Source: Anaerofilum sp. An201 (GTDB taxonomy: Bacteria; Bacillota; Clostridia; Oscillospirales; Ruminococcaceae). From it: a DNA stretch of 64,000 nucleotides. Below, one piece after another: positions 49,003 through 57,273 of the stretch. The stretch covers positions 61,555 to 125,554 of the forward strand of contig NZ_NFJT01000007.1 of NCBI RefSeq assembly GCF_002160015.1, given 5' to 3'. Below the pieces are notes generated by a model, which saw only the letters and a program-made list of their open reading frames with translations, ran no database searches and was not told the DNA's origin. How positions within the stretch are numbered: position 1 is the first letter of the stretch; each line of letters starts with the position of its first letter. A program made the translations under genes and the position numbers.

Positions 49003-50738
49003 TGAACCGAAAACAAACGCTGCATCGTCTTTTGCGCCTGCTTGCGCCGGCCTGGCCGGTGCTGGCGGCCAGCCTTGTGTTCGCCGCTGCCGGCGTGGGG
49101 CTGAGCCTGTATTCCCCCGTGCTGATCGGCCGCGTGATCGACTGCATCGTCGCCCCCGGCCGGGTGGACTACGCCGCCGTCCGGCCGCTGCTCTTCCAGC
49201 TCGCGCTGGTGGCCGCCCTCACCGCCGCCGCCCAATGGCTGATGGCGCTGTGCAACAACCGCCTCACCTACCGCACCGTGCGCCAGCTGCGCTGCACCGC
49301 CTTCGCCCGCATCCAGCAGCTGCCGCTGAGCCAGATCGACCGCCGCAGCCGCGGCGAGCTGCTCAGCCGCATCACCAGCGACGTGGACCAGATGGCCGAC
49401 GGCCTGCTGCTGGGCTTTTCCCAGCTGTTCAGCGGGGTGGCCACCATCCTGGGCACGCTGGGCTTCATGCTGGCCACCAATGCCGCCATCACGGCGGTGG
49501 TGGTGCTGCTCACCCCGCTCAGCTTCTTTGTGGCCAGCTTCATCGCCCGGCGCACCTTTGCCTATTTCCAGCAGCAGGCCGCCGCGCGCGGCCGCCTCAC
49601 CGGCCTTGCGGACGAGCTGGCCGGCGGGGAGAAGGAGGTGCAGGCCTTCTGCGGGGAAGCCCGCGCCGCCGCCCGGTTCGACGAGGCCAACGCCGCCCTG
49701 CGTTCCGCCGCCCAGAAGGCCACCTTCTACTCCTCCCTCACCAACCCCTGCACCCGGTTCGTCAACGGCCTGGTGTATGCGGGGGTGGGCATCGTGGGCG
49801 CCTTCGTGGCCCTGAACGGCGCGCTGACGGTGGGCGAGCTGTCCCGCTTCCTCTCCTACGCCAACCAGTACACCAAGCCCTTCAACGAGATCTCCGGCGT
49901 CATCACCGAGCTGCAGAACGCCCTGGCCAGCGCCGGGCGGGTGTTTGAGCTGATCGAGCTGGAGGCCGAAACGCCCGACGGCCCGGTGCAGCTGCCCGCC
50001 CCGGACGGCCATGTGGAGCTGGACGACGTCTCCTTCTCCTACCTGCCCGAGCGCCCGCTCATCCGGCACTTCACGCTGGACGTGCAGCCCGGACGGCGGG
50101 TGGCGATCGTCGGCCCCACCGGCTGCGGCAAAACCACCCTCATCAACCTGCTGATGCGCTTCTACGACCCCACCGACGGCGAGATCCGGGTGGACGGCCA
50201 TCCCCTGCCCAGCCTCACCCGCCGCAGCCTGCGCGCGGGGTACGGCATGGTCCTGCAGGACACCTGGCTGCGCAGCGGCACCATCCGGGACAACATCGCC
50301 TACGCCGACCCCTCCGCCACCGACGAGGAGATCGTCGCGGCGGCCAAGGCGGCCCACGCCCACAGCTTCATCCGCCGCCTGCCGAACGGCTACGACACGG
50401 TGATCGGCGAGGAGGGCGGCAGCCTTTCGGCCGGGCAGAAGCAGCTGCTGTGCATCGCGCGGGTGATGCTGCGCCTGCCGCCGATGCTGATCCTCGACGA
50501 GGCCACCAGCAGCATCGACACCCGCACCGAGGCCCACATCCAGGACGCCTTTGCCGGGATGATGGCCGGGCGCACCAGCTTTGTGGTGGCGCACCGCCTG
50601 TCCACCATCCAGAGCGCCGACGTGATCCTGATGATGGAGAACGGGCAGGTGATCGAGCAGGGCACCCACGAGCAGCTGCTGGCCAAAAACGGCGCCTACG
50701 CGCGGCTCTACCGCAGCCAGTTTGCGCCGGCGGAATGA
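49002..50738 (+). CDS. ABC exporter half-transporter with canonical ATP site
   Basis: A 578-residue TMD-NBD protein, partner of the preceding gene. Six helices, then Walker A GPTGCGKTT, signature LSAGQKQ, Walker B MLILDEATSSID with catalytic Glu, and H-loop VVAHRLST. With the degenerate first subunit it fits the TmrAB/BmrCD/LmrCD pattern of one active and one inactive site. These pumps export drugs, lipids or peptides. A GntR-type regulator gene begins 77 bases after it. Confidence 0.93.
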   Translation: MNRKQTLHRLLRLLAPAWPVLAASLVFAAAGVGLSLYSPVLIGRVIDCIVAPGRVDYAAVRPLLFQLALVAALTAAAQWLMALCNNRLTYRTVRQLRCTAFARIQQLPLSQIDRRSRGELLSRITSDVDQMADGLLLGFSQLFSGVATILGTLGFMLATNAAITAVVVLLTPLSFFVASFIARRTFAYFQQQAAARGRLTGLADELAGGEKEVQAFCGEARAAARFDEANAALRSAAQKATFYSSLTNPCTRFVNGLVYAGVGIVGAFVALNGALTVGELSRFLSYANQYTKPFNEISGVITELQNALASAGRVFELIELEAETPDGPVQLPAPDGHVELDDVSFSYLPERPLIRHFTLDVQPGRRVAIVGPTGCGKTTLINLLMRFYDPTDGEIRVDGHPLPSLTRRSLRAGYGMVLQDTWLRSGTIRDNIAYADPSATDEEIVAAAKAAHAHSFIRRLPNGYDTVIGEEGGSLSAGQKQLLCIARVMLRLPPMLILDEATSSIDTRTEAHIQDAFAGMMAGRTSFVVAHRLSTIQSADVILMMENGQVIEQGTHEQLLAKNGAYARLYRSQFAPAE

Positions 50739-50815
50739 CGCTTTGTTGAATTTTGCCAAAAAGTACAGTATACTGAAACTGAACCACAAACCACACGCAA
50801 AGGAGGAAGGCCGCG

Positions 50816-51517
50816 ATGAAGCACCCGCAGAGCGTCACCATGACACAGCAGTTCGTCCAGCGCATGGAGCAGAGGATCATCTCCGGCCAGCTGGCGCCCG
50901 GCCAGCGGCTGCCCAACGAGCGCGAACTGGCCGCCGAGATGAAGGTGAGCCGCACCATTATCAATTCCGGCATCCGCGAGCTGGCCCGAAAAGGGTTCGT
51001 GCGGGTACAGCCCCGGCAGGGCACCTTTGTGGAGGATTTCCTGCGCCGGGGCAATGTGGAGACCCTCACCTCGCTGCTGCATTTCAGCGGCGGCCCCCTC
51101 GACCGCCGCACCTTCGACTCCCTGGCCGAGTTCCGCATCCACAGCGAGGCCGAGTGCGCCCGGCTGGCCGCCCTGCGCCGCACCGACGACGACCTCGCCG
51201 CCCTGCGCGCCTGCTGCAGCGAGATCCGCGCCGCCGCCAACGAAGCGCGCGTGCCGCCCAACGTGGAATACCACCGCCGCATGTTCCTGGCCACCCAGAA
51301 CATGATCTATCCGCTGGTGTTCAACGCCTTTTCGGAGATCATCACCGAGTGGTCGGCGCTTTTGTTCTGCCACATGCCGGTGGAGGAGATCCTGTCCGCG
51401 CTCCAGTCCATCACCGACGCCATCGAACACCGGCAGGCCGACGAGGCCGCCGCCTGCATGCGCGCCTACGCCAACCGCTGCGTCCGGCTGCTGGACGGCA
51501 AATATCCCCCCGCCTGA
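50816..51517 (+). CDS. GntR/FadR family transcriptional regulator
   Basis: A 233-residue regulator: winged HTH (FVQRMEQRIISGQLAPGQRLPNERELAAEMKVSRTIINSGIRELARKGFVRVQPRQGTFV) and a C-terminal FCD all-helical ligand domain (FDSLAEFRIHSEAECARLAA, EYHRRMFLATQNM). FCD regulators usually sense organic acids or sugar acids. A TATACT at about 50770 may be its own -10, so it may be separate from the ABC genes. AAAGGAGGAAGG precedes ATG. It is 20 bases before the sulfatase-maturase-like gene, with which it probably shares an mRNA. Confidence 0.92.
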   Translation: MKHPQSVTMTQQFVQRMEQRIISGQLAPGQRLPNERELAAEMKVSRTIINSGIRELARKGFVRVQPRQGTFVEDFLRRGNVETLTSLLHFSGGPLDRRTFDSLAEFRIHSEAECARLAALRRTDDDLAALRACCSEIRAAANEARVPPNVEYHRRMFLATQNMIYPLVFNAFSEIITEWSALLFCHMPVEEILSALQSITDAIEHRQADEAAACMRAYANRCVRLLDGKYPPA

Positions 51518-51537
51518 ATCGAGAAAAGAGGTCCCCT

Positions 51538-52653
51538 ATGCCCCCTGTCAGTGTGATGATCAAACCGGCCAGCTCGGGCTGCAACCTGCGCTGCGCCTAC
51601 TGCTTCTATGCCGACGAAGCCGCCCTGCGCGGCGTGCCCAACTACGGCATCATGTCCGCCGATACCCTCGAAACGGTGGTGCGCACCTTCCTGCAGGCCG
51701 CGACCGGCAGCTGTTCGTTTGCCTTCCAGGGCGGCGAGCCGACGCTGGCCGGGCTGGAGTTCTTCCGCCGGGTGGTGCAGCTGCAAAAAAAATACGCCCG
51801 CCCGGGCCTTGTGGTGTCCAACGCATTGCAGACCAACGGCGTGCTGCTGGACGAGGAGTGGTGCCGGTTTCTGGCGCAGGAGAACTTTCTGGTGGGCCTG
51901 TCGCTGGACGGCGTGAAGGACACCCACGACCTCTTCCGCCGCACCCCCGCAGACACCGGCAGCTATGCGGCGGTGCTGCGCGCCGCCCAGCGGCTGACCG
52001 CGGCCAAAGCCAGCTTCAACATCCTGACGGTGGTCACCGCGCCGCTTGCCAAAAACATCACCAAAGTGTATAATTTCTACAAGAAAAACGGCTGGTTATA
52101 CCATCAGTATATCCCTTGCATGGACCCGCTGGCCAACGAGCGGGGCGGCCAGCCCTATTCGCTCACCCCCGCGGCCTATACCGAGTTCCTCAAACGGCTG
52201 TTCGACCTGTGGTACCAGGACGTCAGCCGGGGATTTCTGGTGTCGGTGCGCTATTTCGACAACCTGATGCAGATCCTGCAGGGCCGTGCGCCCGAGAGCT
52301 GCGCGATGACCGGCCAGTGCAACGTGCAGTATCTGGTGGAATCGAACGGGAATGTGTATCCGTGCGATTTCTACGCGATGGACGAGTATTATCTGGGCAA
52401 CATCTGCACCGACACGGTGGCCCGGCTGGACGCCGCGCGCACGGCGATGCGGTTCGTGGAGGATTCGCGCGAAAAACCGGCGCAGTGCCGGGAATGCCGG
52501 TGGTTTGGGCTGTGCCGGGGCGGATGCCGCCGCGACTACACCGGCGGGGCGGACAGCCACAACTACTACTGTGAGAGCTACCGGGAATTTTTCGAGTATG
52601 CCTATCCCCGTCTGCGGCAGGCGGCCCTGCTGCTGCGCGGGCTGTACCGCTGA
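51538..52653 (+). CDS. anaerobic sulfatase-maturating enzyme-like radical SAM/SPASM protein
   Basis: A 371-residue protein closely fitting anSME. The N-terminal VMIKPASSGCNLRCAYCFY carries Cys-x3-Cys-x2-Cys. FAFQGGEPTLAG and GLSLDG follow, then the SPASM region CNVQYLVESNGNVYPCDFY ... CRECRWFGLCRGGCRRD ... YYC, with an Asp in the position of the anSME catalytic Asp. anSME converts Cys or Ser of sulfatases to formylglycine. No sulfatase is adjacent, so the client is elsewhere or different. AAAAGAGG lies 8 bases before ATG 51538. Confidence 0.9.
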   Translation: MPPVSVMIKPASSGCNLRCAYCFYADEAALRGVPNYGIMSADTLETVVRTFLQAATGSCSFAFQGGEPTLAGLEFFRRVVQLQKKYARPGLVVSNALQTNGVLLDEEWCRFLAQENFLVGLSLDGVKDTHDLFRRTPADTGSYAAVLRAAQRLTAAKASFNILTVVTAPLAKNITKVYNFYKKNGWLYHQYIPCMDPLANERGGQPYSLTPAAYTEFLKRLFDLWYQDVSRGFLVSVRYFDNLMQILQGRAPESCAMTGQCNVQYLVESNGNVYPCDFYAMDEYYLGNICTDTVARLDAARTAMRFVEDSREKPAQCRECRWFGLCRGGCRRDYTGGADSHNYYCESYREFFEYAYPRLRQAALLLRGLYR

Positions 52654-52656
52654 GAT

Positions 52657-52905
52657 TCAGCCGAAATCGTGGCGTGCGCCGGGGTTGACGCCCGCGTCCT
52701 CCAGCGCGCGCACGATGGCTTCGATCCTGTCGAAGCAATCCGGGTCCGAAAGGCTGTCGTCCTGCACGACGGCCTTTATTTTTTGCAGTGTTTCGTAGCA
52801 TTTGTCGTGAATGATGGCCGGGATGTCCCCGGTGAAGTCGGGGAAGGAGATCTGCACGGTGTTGTTTTCCATCGCGTGCAGCAGAAGCTCGAAATACAGT
52901 TCCAT
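52657..52905 (-). CDS. small acidic protein of unknown function
   Basis: An 82-residue acidic protein (MELYFELLLHAMENNTVQISFP...IAFVVNDKC-like region reads IIHDKCYETLQKIKAVV, ending NPGARHDFG). It is mostly helical by appearance and has no membrane segment. CGGAGGAAA precedes ATG. It diverges from the ribbon-helix-helix gene across an AT-rich region with repeated CTGTAA/CTGTTA boxes, so the two may form a small regulated unit. I do not recognise the family. Confidence 0.6.
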   Translation of the reverse strand: MELYFELLLHAMENNTVQISFPDFTGDIPAIIHDKCYETLQKIKAVVQDDSLSDPDCFDRIEAIVRALEDAGVNPGARHDFG

Positions 52906-52930
52906 TTTGTTTCCTCCGTCTCATAGTATT

Positions 52931-53022
52931 TAACGCTGTAATACACTGTTAAAAAGCTTATAAAACTAATTTAAGCTGTTAGACGCTGTAAGTCAATACT
53001 TTATCGCCTAATATAGTATAAT
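52931..53022. promoter_or_regulatory. AT-rich divergent promoter with operator-like repeats
   Basis: Four related boxes: ACGCTGTAA (52933-52941), CACTGTTAA (52944-52952), AGCTGTTAG (52974-52982) and ACGCTGTAA (52983-52991). The identical outer boxes are exactly 50 bases apart. TATAAT at 53017-53022 would serve the ribbon-helix-helix gene. A TTAACA-N18-TACTAT on the minus strand would serve the 82-residue gene and overlaps the boxes. Confidence 0.6.
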
Positions 53023-53056
53023 GAAATCAGTTTTATGACACGCGAGGGCAACAGCT

Positions 53057-53221
53057 ATGAAACCACTGAAAGTAAATATCAGTCTCACTCTGGACGAAGA
53101 TGTTTTGACAGAGGTGCGCCGTCTGGCCGAGGAGGACGACCGCTCTGTGTCGCAGTATATCAACCTGATATTGCGGCAGCATCTGCGTGAATTGGAAGAA
53201 AAGCAGCAAGACGGCCAGTGA
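53057..53221 (+). CDS. ribbon-helix-helix (Arc/CopG-type) DNA-binding protein
   Basis: A 54-residue protein: KVNISLTLDEDVLTEVRRLAEEDDRSVSQYINLILRQHLRELEEK. It has an N-terminal beta strand, then two helices with the family's 'LDEDV...A.e...S.SqyI' pattern. Such dimers bind short direct repeats, and a set of CTGTAA/CTGTTA boxes lies just upstream, so autoregulation is likely. ATG 53057 has a weak GAGGG upstream. It could be an orphan antitoxin or plasmid/phage-type regulator; no toxin is adjacent. Confidence 0.8.
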   Translation: MKPLKVNISLTLDEDVLTEVRRLAEEDDRSVSQYINLILRQHLRELEEKQQDGQ

Positions 53222-53267
53222 CCTGGCCGTCTTGTGCATTTGCGGGAAGAAAAAGCCAACGGCACGG

Positions 53268-53320
53268 CAAGCCTTCCCCTGGGGAAGGTGCCCCCGACAG
53301 GGGGCGGATGAGGTCGAGTC
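53268..53320 (-). repeat. intergenic repeat, module A (shortened palindrome)
   Basis: CCTTCCCCTGGGGAAGG, GCCCCCGACAGGGGGC, GGATGAGGTCGAG, in reverse orientation. It is between the ribbon-helix-helix gene and the coaX terminator. Confidence 0.85.
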
Positions 53321-53391
53321 CTGCCCCTTCCTCCGCACCTGCCCTTGGCGGAAAGGGCAAGCCCTGCCCCCTCCTCTGCACCCGCCCCGCA

Positions 53392-53430
53392 AAAAATCAC
53401 GCCCCGCCGGGTTCCCCCGGCGGGGCGTGT
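53392..53430 (-). terminator. coaX terminator
   Basis: ACGCCCCGCCGGG / CCCGGCGGGGCGT with a 4-base loop, followed on the minus strand by GATTTTTTG. Confidence 0.9.
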
Positions 53431-53442
53431 GCTGTTTCTCTG

Positions 53443-54228
53443 TTATTTTTCGGGGTGTACGGTCTGGTTTTTGCGGTAGATGATCAGCATGCCTTTCAGC
53501 AGCAGCGCGTCGTCCACCAGGATCTCCTTTTTGCAGTAGGGCACCACCAGACGCGCCAGCCCGCCGGTGGCGATCACCGTCACCGGCTCGCCCAGCTCGG
53601 CCTCCACCCGCTCGATCAGCCCGTCCAGCAGGGCGGCGTTGCCGTAGATCATGCCGCTTTTCATGCACTCGGCGCTGTTCTTGCCGATCAGACGCCGCGG
53701 CGCTTCCAGCTCGATGTTCGACAGCTGCGCCGCCCGGCTCACCAGCGAATCCAGCGACCCGCGCATCCCCGGCACGATCATGCCGCCGATGTAGTTCTTG
53801 TTCCTGTCCACCACCGAGAGGGTGGTGGCGGTCCCCATGTCGATCACCACCAGCGGCGCCGGGTGCTGATGGATGGCCGCCACGGCGTCCACCACCAGAT
53901 CGCTGCCCACCTGCGCGGGGTTGTCCATCAGGATATGCAGGCCGGTGCGCAGGCCGGGCCCCACCACCATCGCCTTGCGGCCGGTGATCTTCTGCACCGC
54001 CGCGCGCACCACGCTGGTGATGGGCGGCACCACAGACGAGATGATGGCCCCTTCCAGGTGCTTCGGTTCCACCCCGTACATCTCCAGCACGTTCTTGATG
54101 CTGATGGCGTATTCCAGCGCGGTGCGGCCGCGGTCGGTGGACAGGCGCTCCACAAAGGTCACGTCCTCCTCGCTGTTCAAGCAGCCCAGCACGATATTGG
54201 TATTGCCGATGTCGATGGCAAGGATCAC
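53443..54228 (-). CDS. coaX: type III pantothenate kinase
   Basis: A 261-residue ASKHA-fold kinase: ILAIDIGNTNIVLG (phosphate 1), DRGRTALEY, GSDLVVDAVAA, VVIDMGTATTLSVVD and GGMIVPGMRGSLDSLVSRAAQLSNIEL. It phosphorylates pantothenate, the first step of CoA synthesis, and is insensitive to CoA feedback. The start is GTG 54228, 7 bases after GGAGGG; a longer frame to 54291 runs into the upstream gene. It lies 16 bases after an ECF S component and is divergent from coaBC, giving a CoA locus. Confidence 0.96.
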   Translation of the reverse strand: MILAIDIGNTNIVLGCLNSEEDVTFVERLSTDRGRTALEYAISIKNVLEMYGVEPKHLEGAIISSVVPPITSVVRAAVQKITGRKAMVVGPGLRTGLHILMDNPAQVGSDLVVDAVAAIHQHPAPLVVIDMGTATTLSVVDRNKNYIGGMIVPGMRGSLDSLVSRAAQLSNIELEAPRRLIGKNSAECMKSGMIYGNAALLDGLIERVEAELGEPVTVIATGGLARLVVPYCKKEILVDDALLLKGMLIIYRKNQTVHPEK

Positions 54229-54244
54229 GAGAGCTCCCTCCTTT

Positions 54245-54889
54245 TTATTGTCTGCGGCCCATGCCGGCCCGCAGCAGCCCGCCGCCCACAAGCATCGTCA
54301 GCAGCGCCGCCACGATCGCCTCGGGCACGCCGTTCACGCCGATCACGCCCAAGATCACGCCATACAGAAACTCGCTGGCCTTTCCCTGGGCGGCCGCCCA
54401 CTGTTCGCCGAACAGCAGATAGATCAGGTTCATCACCAGCAGGGTGTTGGTCAGCGAACCGGCAAACCCGGCCACCGCCAGCGCCAGCGGACGGCGCCTG
54501 TCCCGGCGGGACAAAAATTTATATACATAGTACGGCACAACGCCCACCAGGATGCGGGGCACAAAGCAGATCACCAGGCTGCCGATGCCGCCCTCCGCCA
54601 CGCCGCCCGAAAAGAACGGCGTGAACACAAAGCTGGTCACCTTGGGATACAGCGTGTTGTTGATGAGGCTTGTCAGCCCGAACACGCCCCCCAGCACGGC
54701 GCCCCGTTTGGGTCCCAGCAGGATGGAGCCGAGGATCACCGGGATGTGGATGGTGGTGGCGTTGGTGAAGCCCAGCGGGATGTATCCGATGAAGGGCAGA
54801 AAGGACAGCGCGACGATCAGCGCCGCAAACAGCGCCGTCTGCACCATCCCCAGCGAGCTGTAGCCGCGGCGGGGCATTGTGTGTCTCAT
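54245..54889 (-). CDS. ECF transporter S component, probable pantothenate
   Basis: A 214-residue membrane protein with about six helices. TALFAALIVALSFLPFIGYIPLGFTNATTIHIPVILGSILLGPKRGAVLGGVFGL is the conserved start of the ECF S subunits, and the internal 'TNTLLVMNLIY' is also typical. Translation probably starts at ATG 54889, 8 bases after AAAGGAG, rather than the TTG at 54895. Being co-transcribed with coaX, it is a good candidate for pantothenate uptake; the substrate is inferred from context. Confidence 0.85.
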   Translation of the reverse strand: MRHTMPRRGYSSLGMVQTALFAALIVALSFLPFIGYIPLGFTNATTIHIPVILGSILLGPKRGAVLGGVFGLTSLINNTLYPKVTSFVFTPFFSGGVAEGGIGSLVICFVPRILVGVVPYYVYKFLSRRDRRRPLALAVAGFAGSLTNTLLVMNLIYLLFGEQWAAAQGKASEFLYGVILGVIGVNGVPEAIVAALLTMLVGGGLLRAGMGRRQ

Positions 54890-54949
54890 ATTCAATTCTC
54901 CTTTTTGTTATTATTCCCCATACAAAAGCGGGGATACAATACAGGAAAA

Positions 54950-55019
54950 AGTATACCACACCCCTCTTTTGCGTGCAAGGGGCCGGGCGCTGTGCAAACC
55001 GCGCCGGATGTGGTACAAT
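54950..55019. promoter_or_regulatory. divergent promoters of the CoA locus
   Basis: Minus-strand TGTGGTATACTTT (TATACT 54950-54955) serves the ECF-coaX pair. Plus-strand TGTGGTACAAT (TACAAT 55014-55019) serves coaBC. Both are extended -10 types. Confidence 0.65.
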
Positions 55020-55057
55020 AGAACAGATCCCTCAATCACTGCAAAGGAGATATGGCT

Positions 55058-56251
55058 ATGCTGAAAAACAAGACCGTCGTGCTGGCGGTGACCGGCGGCA
55101 TCGCCGCCTATAAAATGGCCGCGCTGGCCAGTATGCTGGTGAAGCAGCACGCCAACGTGCTGGTGCTGATGACCAAAAACGCCACCGAGTTCATCTCGCC
55201 CCTCACCTTTGAAAGCCTCACGCACCACCGCTGCATGGTGGACACCTTCGACCGCAATTTTGAATTCGACATCGCGCATGTGTCGGTGGCCCACCAGGCC
55301 GACCTGGTGCTGGTGGCGCCCGCCACCGCCAACGTGATCGGCAAACTTGCAAACGGCATCGCCGACGATATGCTCACCACCACCGTGATGGCCTGCAAAT
55401 GCCCCAAGCTGATCTCCCCCGCCATGAACACCCAGATGTATGAAAACCCCATCGTGCAGGACAACATGGACAAGCTGCGGCGGTTCGGCATGGAGGTGAT
55501 CGAGGCGGCCTGCGGGCGTCTGGCCTGCGGCGACACCGGCGCGGGCAAGCTGCCCGAGCCCGAGGTGCTTTTGCAGCACATCCTGCGCCGCCTGGCCTGC
55601 GCGCACGACATGCAGGGCAAAAAGGTGCTGGTGACGGCAGGCCCCACCCGCGAGGCGATCGACCCGGTGCGGTTCATCACCAACCGGTCCACCGGGCGGA
55701 TGGGCTACGCGCTGGCCGAGGCCGCCATGCTGCGCGGGGCGGAGGTGACGCTGGTCAGCGGGTCGGTCGCGCTCGCTCCCCCGCCCTTCGTGCGGCTGGT
55801 GCCGGTGGAGAGCGCCGCCGAGATGTGCAGCGCGGTGCTGGAGGCAGCGCCGCAGCAGGACATCATCATCAAGGCCGCCGCCGTGGCCGACTACCGCCCC
55901 GCCCAGGTGGCCGGCGAGAAGATCAAAAAGGGCGGCGACGGGATGGCGCTGGAGCTTTCCCGCACGCAGGACATCCTGAAAACGCTGGGCGAGAGCAAGC
56001 GCCCCGGCCAGTTTTTGTGCGGCTTTGCGATGGAAACGCAGGACCTGCTGGAAAACGCCAAGCACAAGCTGGCCCGCAAAAACGCCGACCTGATCGTGGC
56101 CAACAGCCTGCGCGAGGCAGGCGCGGGCTTCGGCACCTCCACCAACAAGGTCACCCTTGTCTGGCCCGACCGCTGCGAGGAGCTGGCGCTGGCCGATAAA
56201 TCCGAGGTGGCCCACCGCATCCTCTCGGCCATCCTGGCCGCACAGGGATGA
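55058..56251 (+). CDS. coaBC: bifunctional phosphopantothenoylcysteine decarboxylase/synthetase
   Basis: A 397-residue CoaBC. The N-terminal flavoprotein (CoaC) domain has VTGGIAAYK, the active-site His in FDIAHVSVA, APATANVIGKLANGIADDMLTT and PAMNTQMY, followed by the CoaC Cys in ACGRLACGDTGAGKL. The C-terminal CoaB domain has VTAGPTREAIDPVRFITNRSTGRMG and AAVADYRP. It makes 4'-phosphopantetheine. ATG 55058 is 7 bases after AAGGAGA; the ATG at 55052 is too close. Confidence 0.96.
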   Translation: MLKNKTVVLAVTGGIAAYKMAALASMLVKQHANVLVLMTKNATEFISPLTFESLTHHRCMVDTFDRNFEFDIAHVSVAHQADLVLVAPATANVIGKLANGIADDMLTTTVMACKCPKLISPAMNTQMYENPIVQDNMDKLRRFGMEVIEAACGRLACGDTGAGKLPEPEVLLQHILRRLACAHDMQGKKVLVTAGPTREAIDPVRFITNRSTGRMGYALAEAAMLRGAEVTLVSGSVALAPPPFVRLVPVESAAEMCSAVLEAAPQQDIIIKAAAVADYRPAQVAGEKIKKGGDGMALELSRTQDILKTLGESKRPGQFLCGFAMETQDLLENAKHKLARKNADLIVANSLREAGAGFGTSTNKVTLVWPDRCEELALADKSEVAHRILSAILAAQG

Positions 56252-56310
56252 CCCGGCCCCCGCGCCCGGCATCCCGTCCCTTCCCATCAAGATCAACACA
56301 GGAGAGAATC

Positions 56311-57258
56311 ATGCATACGAAATCGTCCCCCCTCACCCGACCGCTCGTGGTCTTTACGCTGGCGCTGGTGTGCTGCTTTTTGTGGGGCAGCGCCACGCCG
56401 TCGATCAAGATCGGCTACCAGATGTTCTCCATCGACAGCGCCGACACCGCCGCCATCATCGTCTTTGCCGGCATGCGCTTTTTCCTGGCCGGCGTGCTGG
56501 TGGTGCTGTTCCAGAGCCTGCTGCAGCGCCGGTTTCTGAAGCCCTCGGCGGAGGCGCTGCCCTCCATCTTCAAGCTGTCGCTGGCGCAGACGGTGATCCA
56601 GTATCTGTTTTTCTACATCGGCCTTGCCCACACCAGCGGCGTGCACGGCACCATCATCTCGGGCATGGGCGGCCTTTTGTCCATCCTGGTGGCCAGCCTG
56701 CTGTTCCGGTATGAAAAGCTCACCGGGGCCAAGATCCTGGGCTGTGCCGCCGGGTTCATCGGCATCATCGTGATGAACCTGTCCGGCCAGGCGGCCGCCG
56801 GCCTGTTCGACGTCAGCCTGCTGGGCGAGGGGTTCGTCTTTTTCGCTCAGTTCTCCTATGCCGTGTCGGGCGCGCTGGTGAAGAAATATTCCGCCCGCTT
56901 CGACGTGGTGATGCTCAGCGGCTGGCAGTTTGTGCTGGGCGGCGTCATCCTGATGCTCACCGGCCTGGCCGCCGGCGGGCGGGTCACGCTGGCGGTGCCG
57001 CCCGCGGCCTGGCTGCTGCTGGTGTATATGGGCCTGATCTCGGCGGTGGCCTACACCCTGTGGGGCGTGCTGCTGAAATACAACCCCGTCAGCCGGGTGA
57101 CCATCTTCCACTTCATGACCCCGCTGTTCGGCGTGGCGCTGTCGGCGGTGTTCCTGGGCGAGTGGGAGCAGGCGCTGTCGGTGAAAACGCTCATCGCGCT
57201 GGTGCTGGTGTGCGCCGGCATCTACATCGTCAACCGCCCGCGCAAGACCGACGCCTGA
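56311..57258 (+). CDS. EamA/DMT family transporter
   Basis: A 315-residue protein with ten hydrophobic helices arranged as two EamA repeats. The first starts FTLALVCCFLWGSATPSIKIGY, the second GFVFFAQFSYAVSGALVKKY. The C-terminal repeat ends VLVCAGIYIVNRPRK. Family members export metabolites or drugs. GGAGAGAATC precedes ATG 56311. It lies 59 bases after coaBC and 15 bases before the ASCH-KptA gene, perhaps in one transcript; a link to CoA metabolism is not evident. Confidence 0.92.
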   Translation: MHTKSSPLTRPLVVFTLALVCCFLWGSATPSIKIGYQMFSIDSADTAAIIVFAGMRFFLAGVLVVLFQSLLQRRFLKPSAEALPSIFKLSLAQTVIQYLFFYIGLAHTSGVHGTIISGMGGLLSILVASLLFRYEKLTGAKILGCAAGFIGIIVMNLSGQAAAGLFDVSLLGEGFVFFAQFSYAVSGALVKKYSARFDVVMLSGWQFVLGGVILMLTGLAAGGRVTLAVPPAAWLLLVYMGLISAVAYTLWGVLLKYNPVSRVTIFHFMTPLFGVALSAVFLGEWEQALSVKTLIALVLVCAGIYIVNRPRKTDA

Positions 57259-57273
57259 GAAGGAGGGAGCCAG

